Below are positions 14,651 through 23,405 of a stretch of 33,793 nt of DNA, piece after piece (the stretch's first letter is position 1; the number at the start of each line of letters is the position of its first letter). The stretch is from Clostridia bacterium (GTDB lineage: Bacteria > Bacillota > Clostridia > Oscillospirales > CAG-272): the NCBI GenBank assembly GCA_017536635.1, contig JAFXHA010000046.1:1-33793 (forward strand), given 5' to 3'. The notes beneath the pieces were generated by a model. The model was not told the origin of the DNA, did not search any database, and worked only from the letters and a program-made list of their open reading frames with translations. Both the position numbers and the translations under genes were made by a program.

Positions 14651-17131
14651 ATGAAAAAGCTTTTAGCAATCTTTTTGACAGCGCTTATGCTTCTCGGATG
14701 CCTTACCGCCTTCGCAGGCTGTGGTGATTCCAAGAAGGAAGCTGCACAAGCAGCATTGGACGCTGCAGCGGAGTATCTTGAGAATCTCTACAAGAATGAC
14801 GCTGAAAAGACCCCTCGCGACTACGACGTTGCAGGTAAGGTTAAGATCGGTGATCTTGAGTACACTGTTACCTGGGAAGTTAACGTTGAAGCCGTAACCA
14901 TTAAGGAGAGCGCAACTGCGGGATTCTACACCGTAGACGTTCCCGATGAGACCGCAGAGGAGATCCCCTACGTTCTCACCGCAACCATTAAGGATGCTGA
15001 CGGTAACACCACTCAGGTATCCTTCAACCACATCGTTCCCGTACTTCAGCCCACTAAGGTTGAAGAGGACAAGAAGATCGTTCTTTCTGTCAAGGACGGC
15101 GAGGTTACCAAGTACGTAACCGGTAAGCACTACCTCTACACCAGCTCCAGCAGCGGAAATCAGAAGTGGGAGCTTGAAGTTACCGAAACCAAGGCAGAGG
15201 CTCTTGCAATGACAATGAAGAAGAACTCTGACGATACCGTTTCCTTCGTAGCAGAGGGCAAGTACCTCTTCTGTGACGCTAACAACGTTCAGTTCGTTGA
15301 CGAAGAGAGCGACAACACCAAGTTCGTTCTCGAGACCGCTACCGGCGGTTCCTTCATCAAGTGCGCAGTAGCAAATTACGGCGGCAAGGCTCAGTATCTT
15401 GAGTTCTACAGCGGCTATATTACTTGCTACGGTATGAACGATACCAAGCCCGAGATCTATACCTTCGTTGTTGAAGACGCAGGCGATGCTGCAGGTAAGA
15501 TCGATATCCCCGCAGATACGACTCCCAGCACTCCTGAAACTCCCGAAACTCCCTCTGAGCCTATCACTGAGCTCGTTGCAGTAACTGCTCCCGAGGCAGA
15601 GACCGCTTATAAGCTCTTTGTTAAGCAGGTTAAGGTAGGCAAGAACCTTTATGCTATCGCTGACGTTGATAGCGGTAAGTTCATAAAGACCACCGAGACC
15701 GCAGCTGACGCTCTTGATTTCTACGTTGAGATCGTTGAGGGCGGAGTAAAGCTTTACACCACTATTGATGGCGCAAAGAAGTATGTTCACGCATATACCG
15801 AGACTAACGACGGCAAGACCAGCAAGTTCCTTTGCTATGCTGACTCTACCGATGCTGTTTGGACCTACAAGGCAGAGGTAAACGCATGGTTCGTTACTAT
15901 TGACGGAGCTGAGTACGTTCTCGGTACATACGGAACCTATGCAACCTTCTCTATTTCCGATTCTTCGTATATCACCGCAGAGAATACTGGTGTTTCTCAG
16001 TTCCCCGGACACCTTGTAACCAAGGATAATGCGGAGAACCTCGCTCCCGAGACTCCCGAAACTCCTGAGGATCCCGAAACTCCTGAGGATCCCGAAACTC
16101 CTGATCTTCCTACAACTGTAACTCCTATCACCACTATTGCGGCTATGACCGAGGCAAGCGGTGAGACAAAGTATCTCGTTCAGGGCGTTATTACCGAGGT
16201 ATACAATACTACTTACGGTAATATGTATATAAGAGATGCTGCAGGTAATACCATTACCATTTACGGCTCTTATGATGCAGAAGGCAACAGATACGATGCT
16301 ATGACCACCAAGCCTCAGGCTGGAGACTTCGTTCAGATCGTTGGTATCGTAACCGTATATCAGGGCAAGGGACAGATCAAGGACGGAACCGTTGTTTCAG
16401 CCGTAACTCCCAGCACCGTTACCGGAATCGCAGGAATGACCGAGGCTTCTACCGATATGCATCTCGTAAAGGGTGAGATCACTGAGATCTACAACACCAC
16501 TTACGGTAATATGTATATTAAGGATGCAGAGGGCAACACTGTTTGCATCTACGGAACTTTTGATGAGGCAGGCAATAGATTTGACGCTATGACTGCAAAG
16601 CCCGCAGTTGGCGATACTATCGCAGTTGTCGGTGAAGTTTCCGTATATCAGGGCAAGGGCCAGATCAAGAACGGTACTATCGTAGTGTGGGATGCAGCTC
16701 CCGCAGGCGGTGATCCTGTTGTCCCCGCAGAGCCCGCTGGTGAGAAGTTTGCTATCGCAGCTTCCGCAGGAACTCTTGGCGACAAGACTATCACTTGGGA
16801 ATCCACTAACTACACAATGACCGGCGCTCAGGCTGAATCTACCTCTGCTATAAGAACTCAGGACACCGATCATTTCAGAATTTACAAGAGCTCTACGTTC
16901 AACGTTACCGCTAAGAACAGCAAGAAGATTGCTAAGGCAACCTTTGTAGTTACCGAAGCTAAGTATGCAAGCGTATTGGTTGAATCTCTTGCTACCGCAG
17001 GTGTTACCGCAGTAGCTGAAGGAACCAACGTTGTTCTTACCGTTACCGACGCAGCAGGCGTTGACGCACTTGCTTTCACAGCAACTGCTCAGTTCAGAGT
17101 TGCAACTATCTACGTTGAATTCGTAGCATAA
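14651..17131 (+). CDS. 826-residue modular surface lipoprotein with duplicated OB-like unit
   Basis: Predicted lipoprotein with anchor at Cys24 (F-A-G-C; Cys17 in L-L-G-C is an alternative). Modules: a short helix, then an Ig-like beta domain (~50-135); a beta domain (~145-280) and a possible second copy (~315-465), separated by a Pro/Thr linker (P-S-T-P-E-T-P-E-T-P); a repetitive linker (P-E-T-P-E-D units, ~463-486); two near-identical 95-residue OB-like units (490-584 and 585-~680), both containing Y-N-T-T-Y-G-N-M-Y-I and V-Y-Q-G-K-G-Q-I-K; and a C-terminal beta-sandwich (~700-826). No catalytic site is recognised, so it is probably a binding protein. OB-like units here and in the preceding nuclease suggest a shared ligand, possibly nucleic acid (inference). 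Codon bias is strong; AAGGAGA precedes the start. Confidence 0.75.
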   Translation: MKKLLAIFLTALMLLGCLTAFAGCGDSKKEAAQAALDAAAEYLENLYKNDAEKTPRDYDVAGKVKIGDLEYTVTWEVNVEAVTIKESATAGFYTVDVPDETAEEIPYVLTATIKDADGNTTQVSFNHIVPVLQPTKVEEDKKIVLSVKDGEVTKYVTGKHYLYTSSSSGNQKWELEVTETKAEALAMTMKKNSDDTVSFVAEGKYLFCDANNVQFVDEESDNTKFVLETATGGSFIKCAVANYGGKAQYLEFYSGYITCYGMNDTKPEIYTFVVEDAGDAAGKIDIPADTTPSTPETPETPSEPITELVAVTAPEAETAYKLFVKQVKVGKNLYAIADVDSGKFIKTTETAADALDFYVEIVEGGVKLYTTIDGAKKYVHAYTETNDGKTSKFLCYADSTDAVWTYKAEVNAWFVTIDGAEYVLGTYGTYATFSISDSSYITAENTGVSQFPGHLVTKDNAENLAPETPETPEDPETPEDPETPDLPTTVTPITTIAAMTEASGETKYLVQGVITEVYNTTYGNMYIRDAAGNTITIYGSYDAEGNRYDAMTTKPQAGDFVQIVGIVTVYQGKGQIKDGTVVSAVTPSTVTGIAGMTEASTDMHLVKGEITEIYNTTYGNMYIKDAEGNTVCIYGTFDEAGNRFDAMTAKPAVGDTIAVVGEVSVYQGKGQIKNGTIVVWDAAPAGGDPVVPAEPAGEKFAIAASAGTLGDKTITWESTNYTMTGAQAESTSAIRTQDTDHFRIYKSSTFNVTAKNSKKIAKATFVVTEAKYASVLVESLATAGVTAVAEGTNVVLTVTDAAGVDALAFTATAQFRVATIYVEFVA
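16055..16104 (+). repeat. 18-bp tandem repeat in the lipoprotein linker
   Basis: The unit CCCGAAACTCCTGAGGAT occurs twice exactly (16055-16072, 16073-16090), followed by a 14-base partial copy, and a degenerate copy precedes it. It encodes the P-E-T-P-E-D linker and is a likely site of length variation by slippage. Confidence 0.85.
16118..16690 (+). repeat. internal duplication encoding two OB-like units
   Basis: Units 16118-16402 and 16403-16690 encode 95-96-residue copies. The middle (T-T-Y-G-N-M-Y-I) and the end (V-Y-Q-G-K-G-Q-I-K) are almost unchanged, while the N-terminal third has diverged. Many synonymous differences show that the duplication is not very recent. Confidence 0.85.
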
Positions 17132-17145
17132 TTGCTTACTTAATT

Positions 17146-17184
17146 AAATAAGAACCGCACCCTCGGGTGCGGTTCTTATTTTTA
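17146..17184. terminator. intrinsic terminator between convergent operons
   Basis: A 16-bp stem (AAATAAGAACCGCACC / GGTGCGGTTCTTATTT) closes on CTCG and ends in T residues on the + side. The reverse complement also ends T-rich (TTATTTAATTAAG), so it may serve ribF-clc transcription as well. Confidence 0.9.
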
Positions 17185-17239
17185 ATATCAAAATTATGCA
17201 AACAAAATTGATGAGTAAATATATGTTGCCTTTGGACGA

Positions 17240-18832
17240 TCACAATATTTCTACACTTTTAACAGTAATGGGGTATTCGTTGCCCAATAGAGTTCTAAGC
17301 TGATCTCTTACCTCATTTTCGTCGTAAAGGCGTACGCGTATAATAAGTGTATCACCCGGATAAATCTTTTTTTCTCCGTCGTTGTCCATGTCCTTTTTAT
17401 TATTTCCTTCACGGGATATGGTTTCAACGATTGAGGATGAAGGCCACATTACGTCGCGTACAGATTTGCCGACGACGAATGCGCTCTGTGAGACTTTAAT
17501 TTCAAATCGAACTATTTTTGCAGACTTTCCTTTGTTTTGAGCTTCCTCGAGGTTCTTTAAAACCACTTCGAAGAAGGGCTGCTGATTAAGAAGCTCGGTA
17601 GCAAAATTTACAATGAAAACTACTATGGCAACGAAGAAAAGATTAGTAAATGATGATGTGAGCTCTATAAAGAGTACTGTTGCCGTAAGAGGCGCTCGAA
17701 GCGTTCCGCCGATAAAGGCGCACATGCCGAGAAGCAGGGCAGCAGAGAAGAGCGTTTCCGGCATACCTATAAGGATAAGCAGCTTGGCAGATATCGCGCC
17801 GGTCAATGCGCCGATGGCGAGAGTAGGAATAAAGGTTCCTCCGGTTGCGCCGCTTTCGCTGACGGGTAACATCATAAAGGCTCTGAATAGCAGTAGCAGC
17901 GCAAGATATCCAAACGTGTGGCTTTCGAATATTACGTTGATTATGACGTCGTGACCGCTATGAGCGCCTTCAGAGTATATAAATGCAGTAACGCCGGCAG
18001 CAAGGAAAATAACTACGAGGACAATGTAACGCGGTATCTTTTTTTGTAGCCTTCTGTACAGCTTGTCGAAAAAGTATATTGCCGTATTGAAAATAGCGAC
18101 TGCAAGCGCTATCATTAGTCCAAGCAACGCGAGATAGCCGACGTGATCAAGGTTAAAGGCTTCGATCTTACCGACCTCAATAAGAGAAGGGCTTATATTA
18201 AACGCTGAGCAAAGAAGATTATTGACGTAGGTCGCGGAAATTACCGATGTGGATACCGAGAGTACAAGCATTGGTGTAAAACGCTTGTGTATTTCCTCAA
18301 GCGCAAAGAGAATTGCGGAGATTGTAGAACCCGTTGCTACTGCAAATCCTGCTCCCGCGCCTCCCGTCATAACGTATCTGCTCCAAGCGGAATTTTTACC
18401 GCCGAGATTTCCGCAGGCTCGACCTATCGCCGTTCCTATGATCACTGCAGGCCCCTCGCTTCCGAGAGGTATTCCGCACAGAAAGCTTATAAAGCTTCCA
18501 AAAGTATTTCCTACAATAGTTTTGATCCATCGAAAAGAAAGGACACCTCGCAGGATTCCTTCGCTTCGGGGAATTCCGCCGCTTGATTCCGGGATCTTTT
18601 TGTTTATAAAATACATAACGAATGCCATGGCAACAAGCGCGGCGAAGGTTAGGCAAATATATAGCGGGGATCTCTTTGCAAGGTCATATAATATTTTTGA
18701 GATATGTGTTAACTCGTGGGCTGCAAGCTTGAATAAGAATATAAAAGCGCCTGTCAGCGATCCGCATAATATGCCGAACCAAAGGCAAGGCATAACGTGG
18801 GAAAAATACTCTTTGTATTTATAATTTTTCAA
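17240..18832 (-). CDS. ClC-family Cl-/H+ antiporter with C-terminal RCK_C (TrkA-C) domain
   Basis: 530-residue membrane protein. ClC filter motifs are present: S-S-G-G-I-P (83-88), G-S-E-G-P (124-128, gating Glu126), and G-A-T-G-G-T-F-I-P (328-336). Glu179-Glu180 align with the internal proton glutamate region of E. coli ClC-ec1, favouring an antiporter over a channel. Residues ~440-516 form a TrkA-C-like regulatory domain (I-Y-P-G-D-T-L-I-I-R-V near 490-500), whose ligand is unknown. It lies 49 bases downstream of ribF on the same strand and is probably co-transcribed. A role in acid resistance or chloride balance is typical of the family. Confidence 0.92.
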   Translation of the reverse strand: MKNYKYKEYFSHVMPCLWFGILCGSLTGAFIFLFKLAAHELTHISKILYDLAKRSPLYICLTFAALVAMAFVMYFINKKIPESSGGIPRSEGILRGVLSFRWIKTIVGNTFGSFISFLCGIPLGSEGPAVIIGTAIGRACGNLGGKNSAWSRYVMTGGAGAGFAVATGSTISAILFALEEIHKRFTPMLVLSVSTSVISATYVNNLLCSAFNISPSLIEVGKIEAFNLDHVGYLALLGLMIALAVAIFNTAIYFFDKLYRRLQKKIPRYIVLVVIFLAAGVTAFIYSEGAHSGHDVIINVIFESHTFGYLALLLLFRAFMMLPVSESGATGGTFIPTLAIGALTGAISAKLLILIGMPETLFSAALLLGMCAFIGGTLRAPLTATVLFIELTSSFTNLFFVAIVVFIVNFATELLNQQPFFEVVLKNLEEAQNKGKSAKIVRFEIKVSQSAFVVGKSVRDVMWPSSSIVETISREGNNKKDMDNDGEKKIYPGDTLIIRVRLYDENEVRDQLRTLLGNEYPITVKSVEIL

Positions 18833-18881
18833 TTTTCTGATTCCTTTATGTTTTGTTTTATGAGGTTGGAAAAACGTATCA

Positions 18882-19799
18882 TCAAAGATTAAAATAATCT
18901 CTTACTTGTTGTATATCGATAAGTATCTGTGCCTTGAGCTCATTCAAAGAGTTGAATTTTTTTTCGTTGCGTATGAATTTGACAAGCTCTATTTCAATTA
19001 CTTTACCGTATATATTATCATTGAAATCCAAAACGTGAGTTTCGGCGCACATTGTATCTCCGTTGACGGTAGGGCGAGTTCCTATATTGGTGATAGCGGG
19101 ATATCTTATCCCGTCTATGATCGCTCGTGTAGCATATACTCCGTTGAGTGGTATTAGCGCCTTTTGAGAGAATACTTGGTTAGCAGTGGCAAATCCAAGC
19201 TTTCGCGCAAGTCCCTTATCTTCGATAACCTCGGAAGATATAGAATACGCACGGCCGAGAAGCGTTGTGGCACGCTCGATATTTCCGTCGGCAATAAGCT
19301 CTCTGATAAGCGTTGAACTTATGCAATCTCCGTCGACCTCAAGCTTCGGCATTACCGTAAGGCCGATTTTGCGTTCATTGCAAAATACGGCTAACGTATC
19401 GGTATTGCCTTTTGCCATAGAGCCAAACGTATAGTCAGATCCGCAAACTATGTGTGCGGCATTGAGATTATTTGCGAGTATTTTTTCGGCAAAATCGATC
19501 GGTGAAAGCCTTGCGATATCCATTGTGAAGGGAACTGATAGAAGTATGTCTGCGCCGAGCTCGGATATAAGCTCTGCCTTTTTTTTGAAGGAGGTTATAA
19601 GGGGAGTCGGTTCACTTAAAAAAAGACTTTTCGGAGGCTCGTCAAAGGTGAAAACAATGCAGGGGAGAGAAATCTTTTTTGCAATCTCTACTGCACGTTT
19701 TATAACCGATGCGTGCCCGAGATGAACGCCGTCAAAGCACCCGAGAGCAACAACGGACGGCGTCGAAGAACAGTATGAAATTTTATTAAACGTCCTCAT
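18882..19799 (-). CDS. ribF: bifunctional riboflavin kinase / FMN adenylyltransferase
   Basis: 305 residues, normal for RibF. The N-terminal adenylyltransferase has G-C-F-D-G-V-H-L-G-H (20-29) and S-S-T-L-I-R-E-L-I (161-169). The C-terminal kinase (~182-305) has G-F-A-T-A-N (202-207; usually G-x-P-T-A-N, so Ala replaces Pro) and I-G-T-R-P-T-V (239-245). It converts riboflavin to FMN and then FAD in the cytoplasm. It sits divergent from rnf, whose RnfD and RnfG need covalent FMN, a fitting neighbour. CGGAGG about nine bases upstream fixes the start. Confidence 0.96.
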   Translation of the reverse strand: MRTFNKISYCSSTPSVVALGCFDGVHLGHASVIKRAVEIAKKISLPCIVFTFDEPPKSLFLSEPTPLITSFKKKAELISELGADILLSVPFTMDIARLSPIDFAEKILANNLNAAHIVCGSDYTFGSMAKGNTDTLAVFCNERKIGLTVMPKLEVDGDCISSTLIRELIADGNIERATTLLGRAYSISSEVIEDKGLARKLGFATANQVFSQKALIPLNGVYATRAIIDGIRYPAITNIGTRPTVNGDTMCAETHVLDFNDNIYGKVIEIELVKFIRNEKKFNSLNELKAQILIDIQQVRDYFNL

Positions 19800-19834
19800 A
19801 AAAAGCCTCCGTTACGTAAAAACACTTTTTTATT

Positions 19835-19863
19835 AGTATATCATAAAAATACAAAAATGTCAA
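19835..19863 (-). promoter_or_regulatory. promoter of ribF-clc
   Basis: On the minus strand: consensus TTGACA (19858-19863), 17-base spacer, TATACT (19835-19840) with extended TGa. It is divergent from the rnf promoter, whose -35 starts 12 bases away, so the two could share control. Confidence 0.85.
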
Positions 19864-19874
19864 ATAAAATACTC

Positions 19875-19903
19875 TTGACTTTAAAAAATTATGATGGTAT
19901 AAT
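19875..19903 (+). promoter_or_regulatory. promoter of the rnf operon
   Basis: TTGACT (19875-19880), 17-base spacer, consensus TATAAT (19898-19903) with extended TGg. It lies inside the open frame upstream of rnfC, which excludes the ATG at 19857 as the start and supports the GTG at 19953. Confidence 0.85.
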
Positions 19904-19952
19904 TAACTGTATAATGCCATATTGTAGGTTTATTTTATTTGGGAGGATTATT

Positions 19953-21272
19953 GTGTCGATTTTTAGATTGCGCGGCGTACATTTAAATCATTGCAAAAAT
20001 ACCGCAAAATCAGCTCCGAAAAGAATAAGCGTGCCAAAAACAGTTATTATTCCTATGTCTATGCATATAGGTGCACCGGCAAGACCTTGTGTCAAGGTCG
20101 GTGAAGATGTCAAGGTAGGTCAGCTTATAGGAGAGACTGCTCAGGGATTGTCTTCGCCCATATATTCGGGCGTTTCGGGTAAGGTAAAAAAAATAGATGA
20201 GATCATATTAAGTAACGGTACTCACGTACAGACGGTTATAATTGAATCTGACGGATTACAGACAGTGTCAGAGTCGGTCGTGCCGCCCGTTGTTACAAAC
20301 AGAGAAGAATTCCTTGACGCTATTGGTAAAAGCGGCATCGTCGGCCTTGGCGGCGCAGGATTTCCTACGCTTGTAAAGCTTGCGGCAGACGTGTCAAAGA
20401 TCGATACTATAGTAATTAACGGTGCCGAGTGTGAGCCGTACATAACATCGGATACTCGAACTATGATCGATGATGCGGAGCTTGTTGCCGAGGGAATTGA
20501 AATGCTTATGAAATACCTCGAGGTAAAGAGAACGGTTATCGGTATTGAAAAAAATAAGCCCGAATGTATATTGAGCATGCAAAAGGCCACTTCCGGTATT
20601 GACGGTGTGCAGGTCAAGCCGCTTCCCGCAATATTTCCGCAGGGCGGAGAAAAGGTGCTCGTTTATCATTCGGTAGGCAGAGTCATAGAAGAAGGCAAAT
20701 TGCCTGTTGATTGCGGCGTTATCGTGATAAACTGTACAACCGTCGCTTGTATTGCGAGATATATGCATACGGGTATGCCATTGGTTGAAAAATGTATTAC
20801 GGTTGACGGATCTGCCATTGCTGAGCCGCAGAATATCATTGTGCCCATTGGTACGTCAGCGATGGACGTAGCAAATGCGTGCGGTGGCTTCAGGGAGCCG
20901 CCGAGAAAAATAATGTACGGTGGACCTATGATGGGAATTGCGCTTCCCGATATGTCCTCTCCCGTTATAAAGCAGACCAACGCGATACTTTTCTTTGGCA
21001 GAAAGGAAGCTACACCGCCTAAGGTAACGCCTTGTATCAAGTGCGGCAGATGCACTAACAGCTGTCCGTTTGGCCTTTCGCCTACCGAGATATCAAAGGC
21101 GTATAAGGCGGGCGACGGTGCTACTCTTGAAAAGCTAAAGGTTAATTTGTGTATGGAATGTGGCTGCTGTAGCTATGTTTGCCCCGCAAAGAGAAATATA
21201 GTTCAGCGTAACAAGCTTGCAAAGACTATGCTTCGAAATTATCAGAATTCAAAAAAAGGAGAAGCGAAATAA
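19953..21272 (+). CDS. rnfC: Rnf complex subunit C
   Basis: 439 residues from GTG, chosen because GGGAGG (19941-19946) is well spaced, the promoter lies between this codon and the upstream ATG, and the protein then begins like other RnfC (F-x-L-R-G-V-H). RnfC carries the NADH/FMN site and two [4Fe-4S] clusters: flavin/NADH loop G-L-G-G-A-G-F-P-T (131-139), Cys361/364/367/371 and Cys400/403/406/410. It exchanges electrons with NAD+ at the cytoplasmic face of the ferredoxin:NAD+ oxidoreductase, which pumps Na+ or H+. First gene of the C-D-G-E-A-B operon. Confidence 0.96.
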   Translation: MSIFRLRGVHLNHCKNTAKSAPKRISVPKTVIIPMSMHIGAPARPCVKVGEDVKVGQLIGETAQGLSSPIYSGVSGKVKKIDEIILSNGTHVQTVIIESDGLQTVSESVVPPVVTNREEFLDAIGKSGIVGLGGAGFPTLVKLAADVSKIDTIVINGAECEPYITSDTRTMIDDAELVAEGIEMLMKYLEVKRTVIGIEKNKPECILSMQKATSGIDGVQVKPLPAIFPQGGEKVLVYHSVGRVIEEGKLPVDCGVIVINCTTVACIARYMHTGMPLVEKCITVDGSAIAEPQNIIVPIGTSAMDVANACGGFREPPRKIMYGGPMMGIALPDMSSPVIKQTNAILFFGRKEATPPKVTPCIKCGRCTNSCPFGLSPTEISKAYKAGDGATLEKLKVNLCMECGCCSYVCPAKRNIVQRNKLAKTMLRNYQNSKKGEAK

Positions 21273-21279
21273 TCGGATT

Positions 21280-22191
21280 ATGGATAACAGTATGTTTTTA
21301 GTTTCTCCCGCGCCCCATGTCAGAGCAAAGGATTCCACCACAAGCATAATGCTCGACGTAATAATTGCTCTTATCCCCACGCTTATAGCATCGGTTATAA
21401 TATTTGGATTCGATGCGCTCGCGCTTACCGCTATATGCGTTATTACATGTGTTATCGGTGAATTTGTATTTCAAAAGATATGTAAGCGAGACGTAACGGT
21501 CGGCGATCTTTCTGCAGTCGTTACGGGTATGCTTCTCGCATTCAATTTGCCCGCAAGTCTTGATATCTGGTGGCAGGCAATCATAGGAAGTCTTGTTGCG
21601 ATAATAGTCGTGAAACAGCTTTTCGGCGGCATAGGAAAGAATTTTGCGAATCCTGCGATCACGGCACGTGTTATGATGCTCATCTCCTTTTCGGGCGCAA
21701 TGTCGAAATTTCCCGCTGTCAATGACGCGATAAGCTCGGCCACACCTCTTTCGGGCGGTGAAATGCCGTCTTATCTGAGACTCTTTCTCGGCAATCACGG
21801 CGGCTCGCTCGGTGAGACCTGTGCACTTACTCTGCTTATAGGTGGTGTTTATCTGCTTGTTCGTCGTGTCATTACCTGGCATACACCCGTGGCTTTCGTT
21901 GGAACGGTGTTCTTATTTGCGTTGATATTGGGAGAAAACCCCGTTCAGCATATACTCACGGGCGGACTTTTGCTCGGTGCTATATTTATGGCGACCGACT
22001 ATTCCACAACGCCCCCGACCAAATGGGGAAAGGTTATTTTCGGTGTTGGCTGTGGACTTATAACGGTTCTTATCCGTGTGTTTGGTAGCTATCCCGAGGG
22101 CGTGTCCTTTGCTATACTCTTTATGAATATTCTTACGCCTCATATTACAAGCCTTACGAGAAGAAAAGTATTTGGAGGTGTAAAAAAATGA
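21280..22191 (+). CDS. rnfD: Rnf complex subunit D
   Basis: 303-residue membrane subunit. The open frame extends upstream into rnfC, but M-D-N-S-M-F-L-V-S-P-A-P-H matches the usual RnfD beginning; AAGGAG (21256-21261) is rather distant, so the internal ATG at 21292 is possible. The covalent FMN site is D-A-I-S-S-A-T (149-155), with Thr155 the expected attachment point, and A-T-D-Y-S-T-T-P (238-245) is typical. It forms part of the ion path. The stop overlaps the rnfG start (ATGA). Confidence 0.94.
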   Translation: MDNSMFLVSPAPHVRAKDSTTSIMLDVIIALIPTLIASVIIFGFDALALTAICVITCVIGEFVFQKICKRDVTVGDLSAVVTGMLLAFNLPASLDIWWQAIIGSLVAIIVVKQLFGGIGKNFANPAITARVMMLISFSGAMSKFPAVNDAISSATPLSGGEMPSYLRLFLGNHGGSLGETCALTLLIGGVYLLVRRVITWHTPVAFVGTVFLFALILGENPVQHILTGGLLLGAIFMATDYSTTPPTKWGKVIFGVGCGLITVLIRVFGSYPEGVSFAILFMNILTPHITSLTRRKVFGGVKK

Positions 22192-22715
22192 AAGCATCTC
22201 TTAAAAGTATAATCGTACTGCTTGCTATATGTATATTTATAGCGGCGGCAATGGCGGCTATCAATATGGTAACCGCGCCTAAAATCGCCGATGCGGAGCT
22301 TGCGGCAAAGCAGGCGGCGCTTTCCGAGGTAATTACCGAGAATGACGGATTCGAGGCTCTCAGGCTTGACGGTATGCCAGAAAGCGTTACCGAGGTTTAT
22401 TATGATAAGGACGGAGAAGGATTTGTTGTGTTGCTTGAAGCAAAGGGATACGATTCTTCCAAGCCGATTTCCTTGGCGGTAGGCTTTGATAACGACGGAA
22501 CGATAACCAAGGTGCACGTGATTTCCTGCAGCGGTGAGACCGCGGGAATAGGCAGTGTGGTTGGCGAAGCAGAGTTTACCGATCGTTTTGTAAATAAGGA
22601 TTCGTCTCTTGAGGGCGTTGACGCGGTATCCGGAGCAACTATTTCCACCTCTGCGTTTATAGACTCGGTCAAGGATGCGTTCGTTGCCTTCAATGCGGCA
22701 AAGGAGGTAAGATAA
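22188..22715 (+). CDS. rnfG: Rnf complex subunit G, FMN-binding
   Basis: 175 residues: one N-terminal helix (~7-27) and an extracytoplasmic FMN-binding domain. The flavinylation motif D-A-V-S-G-A-T (145-151) offers Thr151 for covalent FMN. Such subunits are modified by ApbE flavin transferase, which is not encoded in this window. It starts within the rnfD stop, with GGAGG upstream. Confidence 0.95.
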   Translation: MKASLKSIIVLLAICIFIAAAMAAINMVTAPKIADAELAAKQAALSEVITENDGFEALRLDGMPESVTEVYYDKDGEGFVVLLEAKGYDSSKPISLAVGFDNDGTITKVHVISCSGETAGIGSVVGEAEFTDRFVNKDSSLEGVDAVSGATISTSAFIDSVKDAFVAFNAAKEVR

Positions 22716-23405
22716 ATGACAAAGCTTCAAAATCTCCTTAAAGGTATAATAAAGGAAAATCCCGTTCTCGTGCTCGTGCTCGGCGCTTGTCCTACGTTGG
22801 CGGTATCGACCTCTGTTATCAACGCGCTCGGAATGGGAGTTGCGGCAACCGTTGTTTTACTTTGCTCGAATATCGTTATCTCCGCGCTTCGAAAGGTAAT
22901 ACCCGATACCGTGAGAATTCCGTGTTACATAGTTCTTATTGCGGGATTTGTTACAATGGTCGAGATGGTAATGCACGCCTTTGTTCCCGATCTTTACGAG
23001 TCGCTCGGAATTTTTCTGTCTCTTATAGTAGTCAACTGTATTATTCTTGGCAGAGCCGAGATGTATGCGAGCAAGAATCGTGTGCTTGATTCGGCTATCG
23101 ATGCGATAGGTATGGGACTTGGCTTTACACTCGCGCTCTTCCTTATGGCGTCTGTACGTGAGATCATCGGTAACGGCTCTTGGTTCGGTATAGCTATACC
23201 GGTCCTTGAAAATTATAAGATCAGCATTATGACTATGGCTCCCGGCGGCTTCTTCGTCTTTGGATGTCTTATCGCGCTTGTAAATAAGATCTCTAAAGGC
23301 AAAGCAATAAAGAAAAAGGACTTCGGCTGTGCAAGCTGTCCGTCTGCATATATGTGCGGCAAAAAGGATAGCGGTGAGTGCACGGGGGAAGGAGATGATA
23401 AGTAA
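22716..23405 (+). CDS. rnfE: Rnf complex subunit E with Cys-rich C-terminal tail
   Basis: 229-residue six-helix subunit, paired with RnfA. Cys25 (G-A-C-P-T) and Cys108 (V-N-C-I-I-L-G) are the conserved residues that, with those of RnfA, hold an intramembrane [2Fe-2S] centre. Compared with about 200 residues in proteobacterial RnfE it has a cytoplasmic tail (195-229) with Cys205, 208, 214 and 222, a possible metal or Fe-S site. The start codon directly follows the rnfG stop; GGAGG lies within the end of rnfG. Confidence 0.94.
   Translation: MTKLQNLLKGIIKENPVLVLVLGACPTLAVSTSVINALGMGVAATVVLLCSNIVISALRKVIPDTVRIPCYIVLIAGFVTMVEMVMHAFVPDLYESLGIFLSLIVVNCIILGRAEMYASKNRVLDSAIDAIGMGLGFTLALFLMASVREIIGNGSWFGIAIPVLENYKISIMTMAPGGFFVFGCLIALVNKISKGKAIKKKDFGCASCPSAYMCGKKDSGECTGEGDDK

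Noticed and set aside
14663..16012. 449-codon open frame antisense to the large lipoprotein
   Set aside because: Shadow of skewed third positions; the sense frame has a signal peptide, domains and a ribosome site.
16055..16690. Possible CRISPR-like repetition
   Set aside because: The repeats are contiguous, in frame and coding (linker and OB-like units), without spacers.
19857..19952. Upstream extension of rnfC to ATG 19857
   Set aside because: The rnf promoter lies within this stretch and the encoded residues do not resemble RnfC; GTG 19953 has a good ribosome site.
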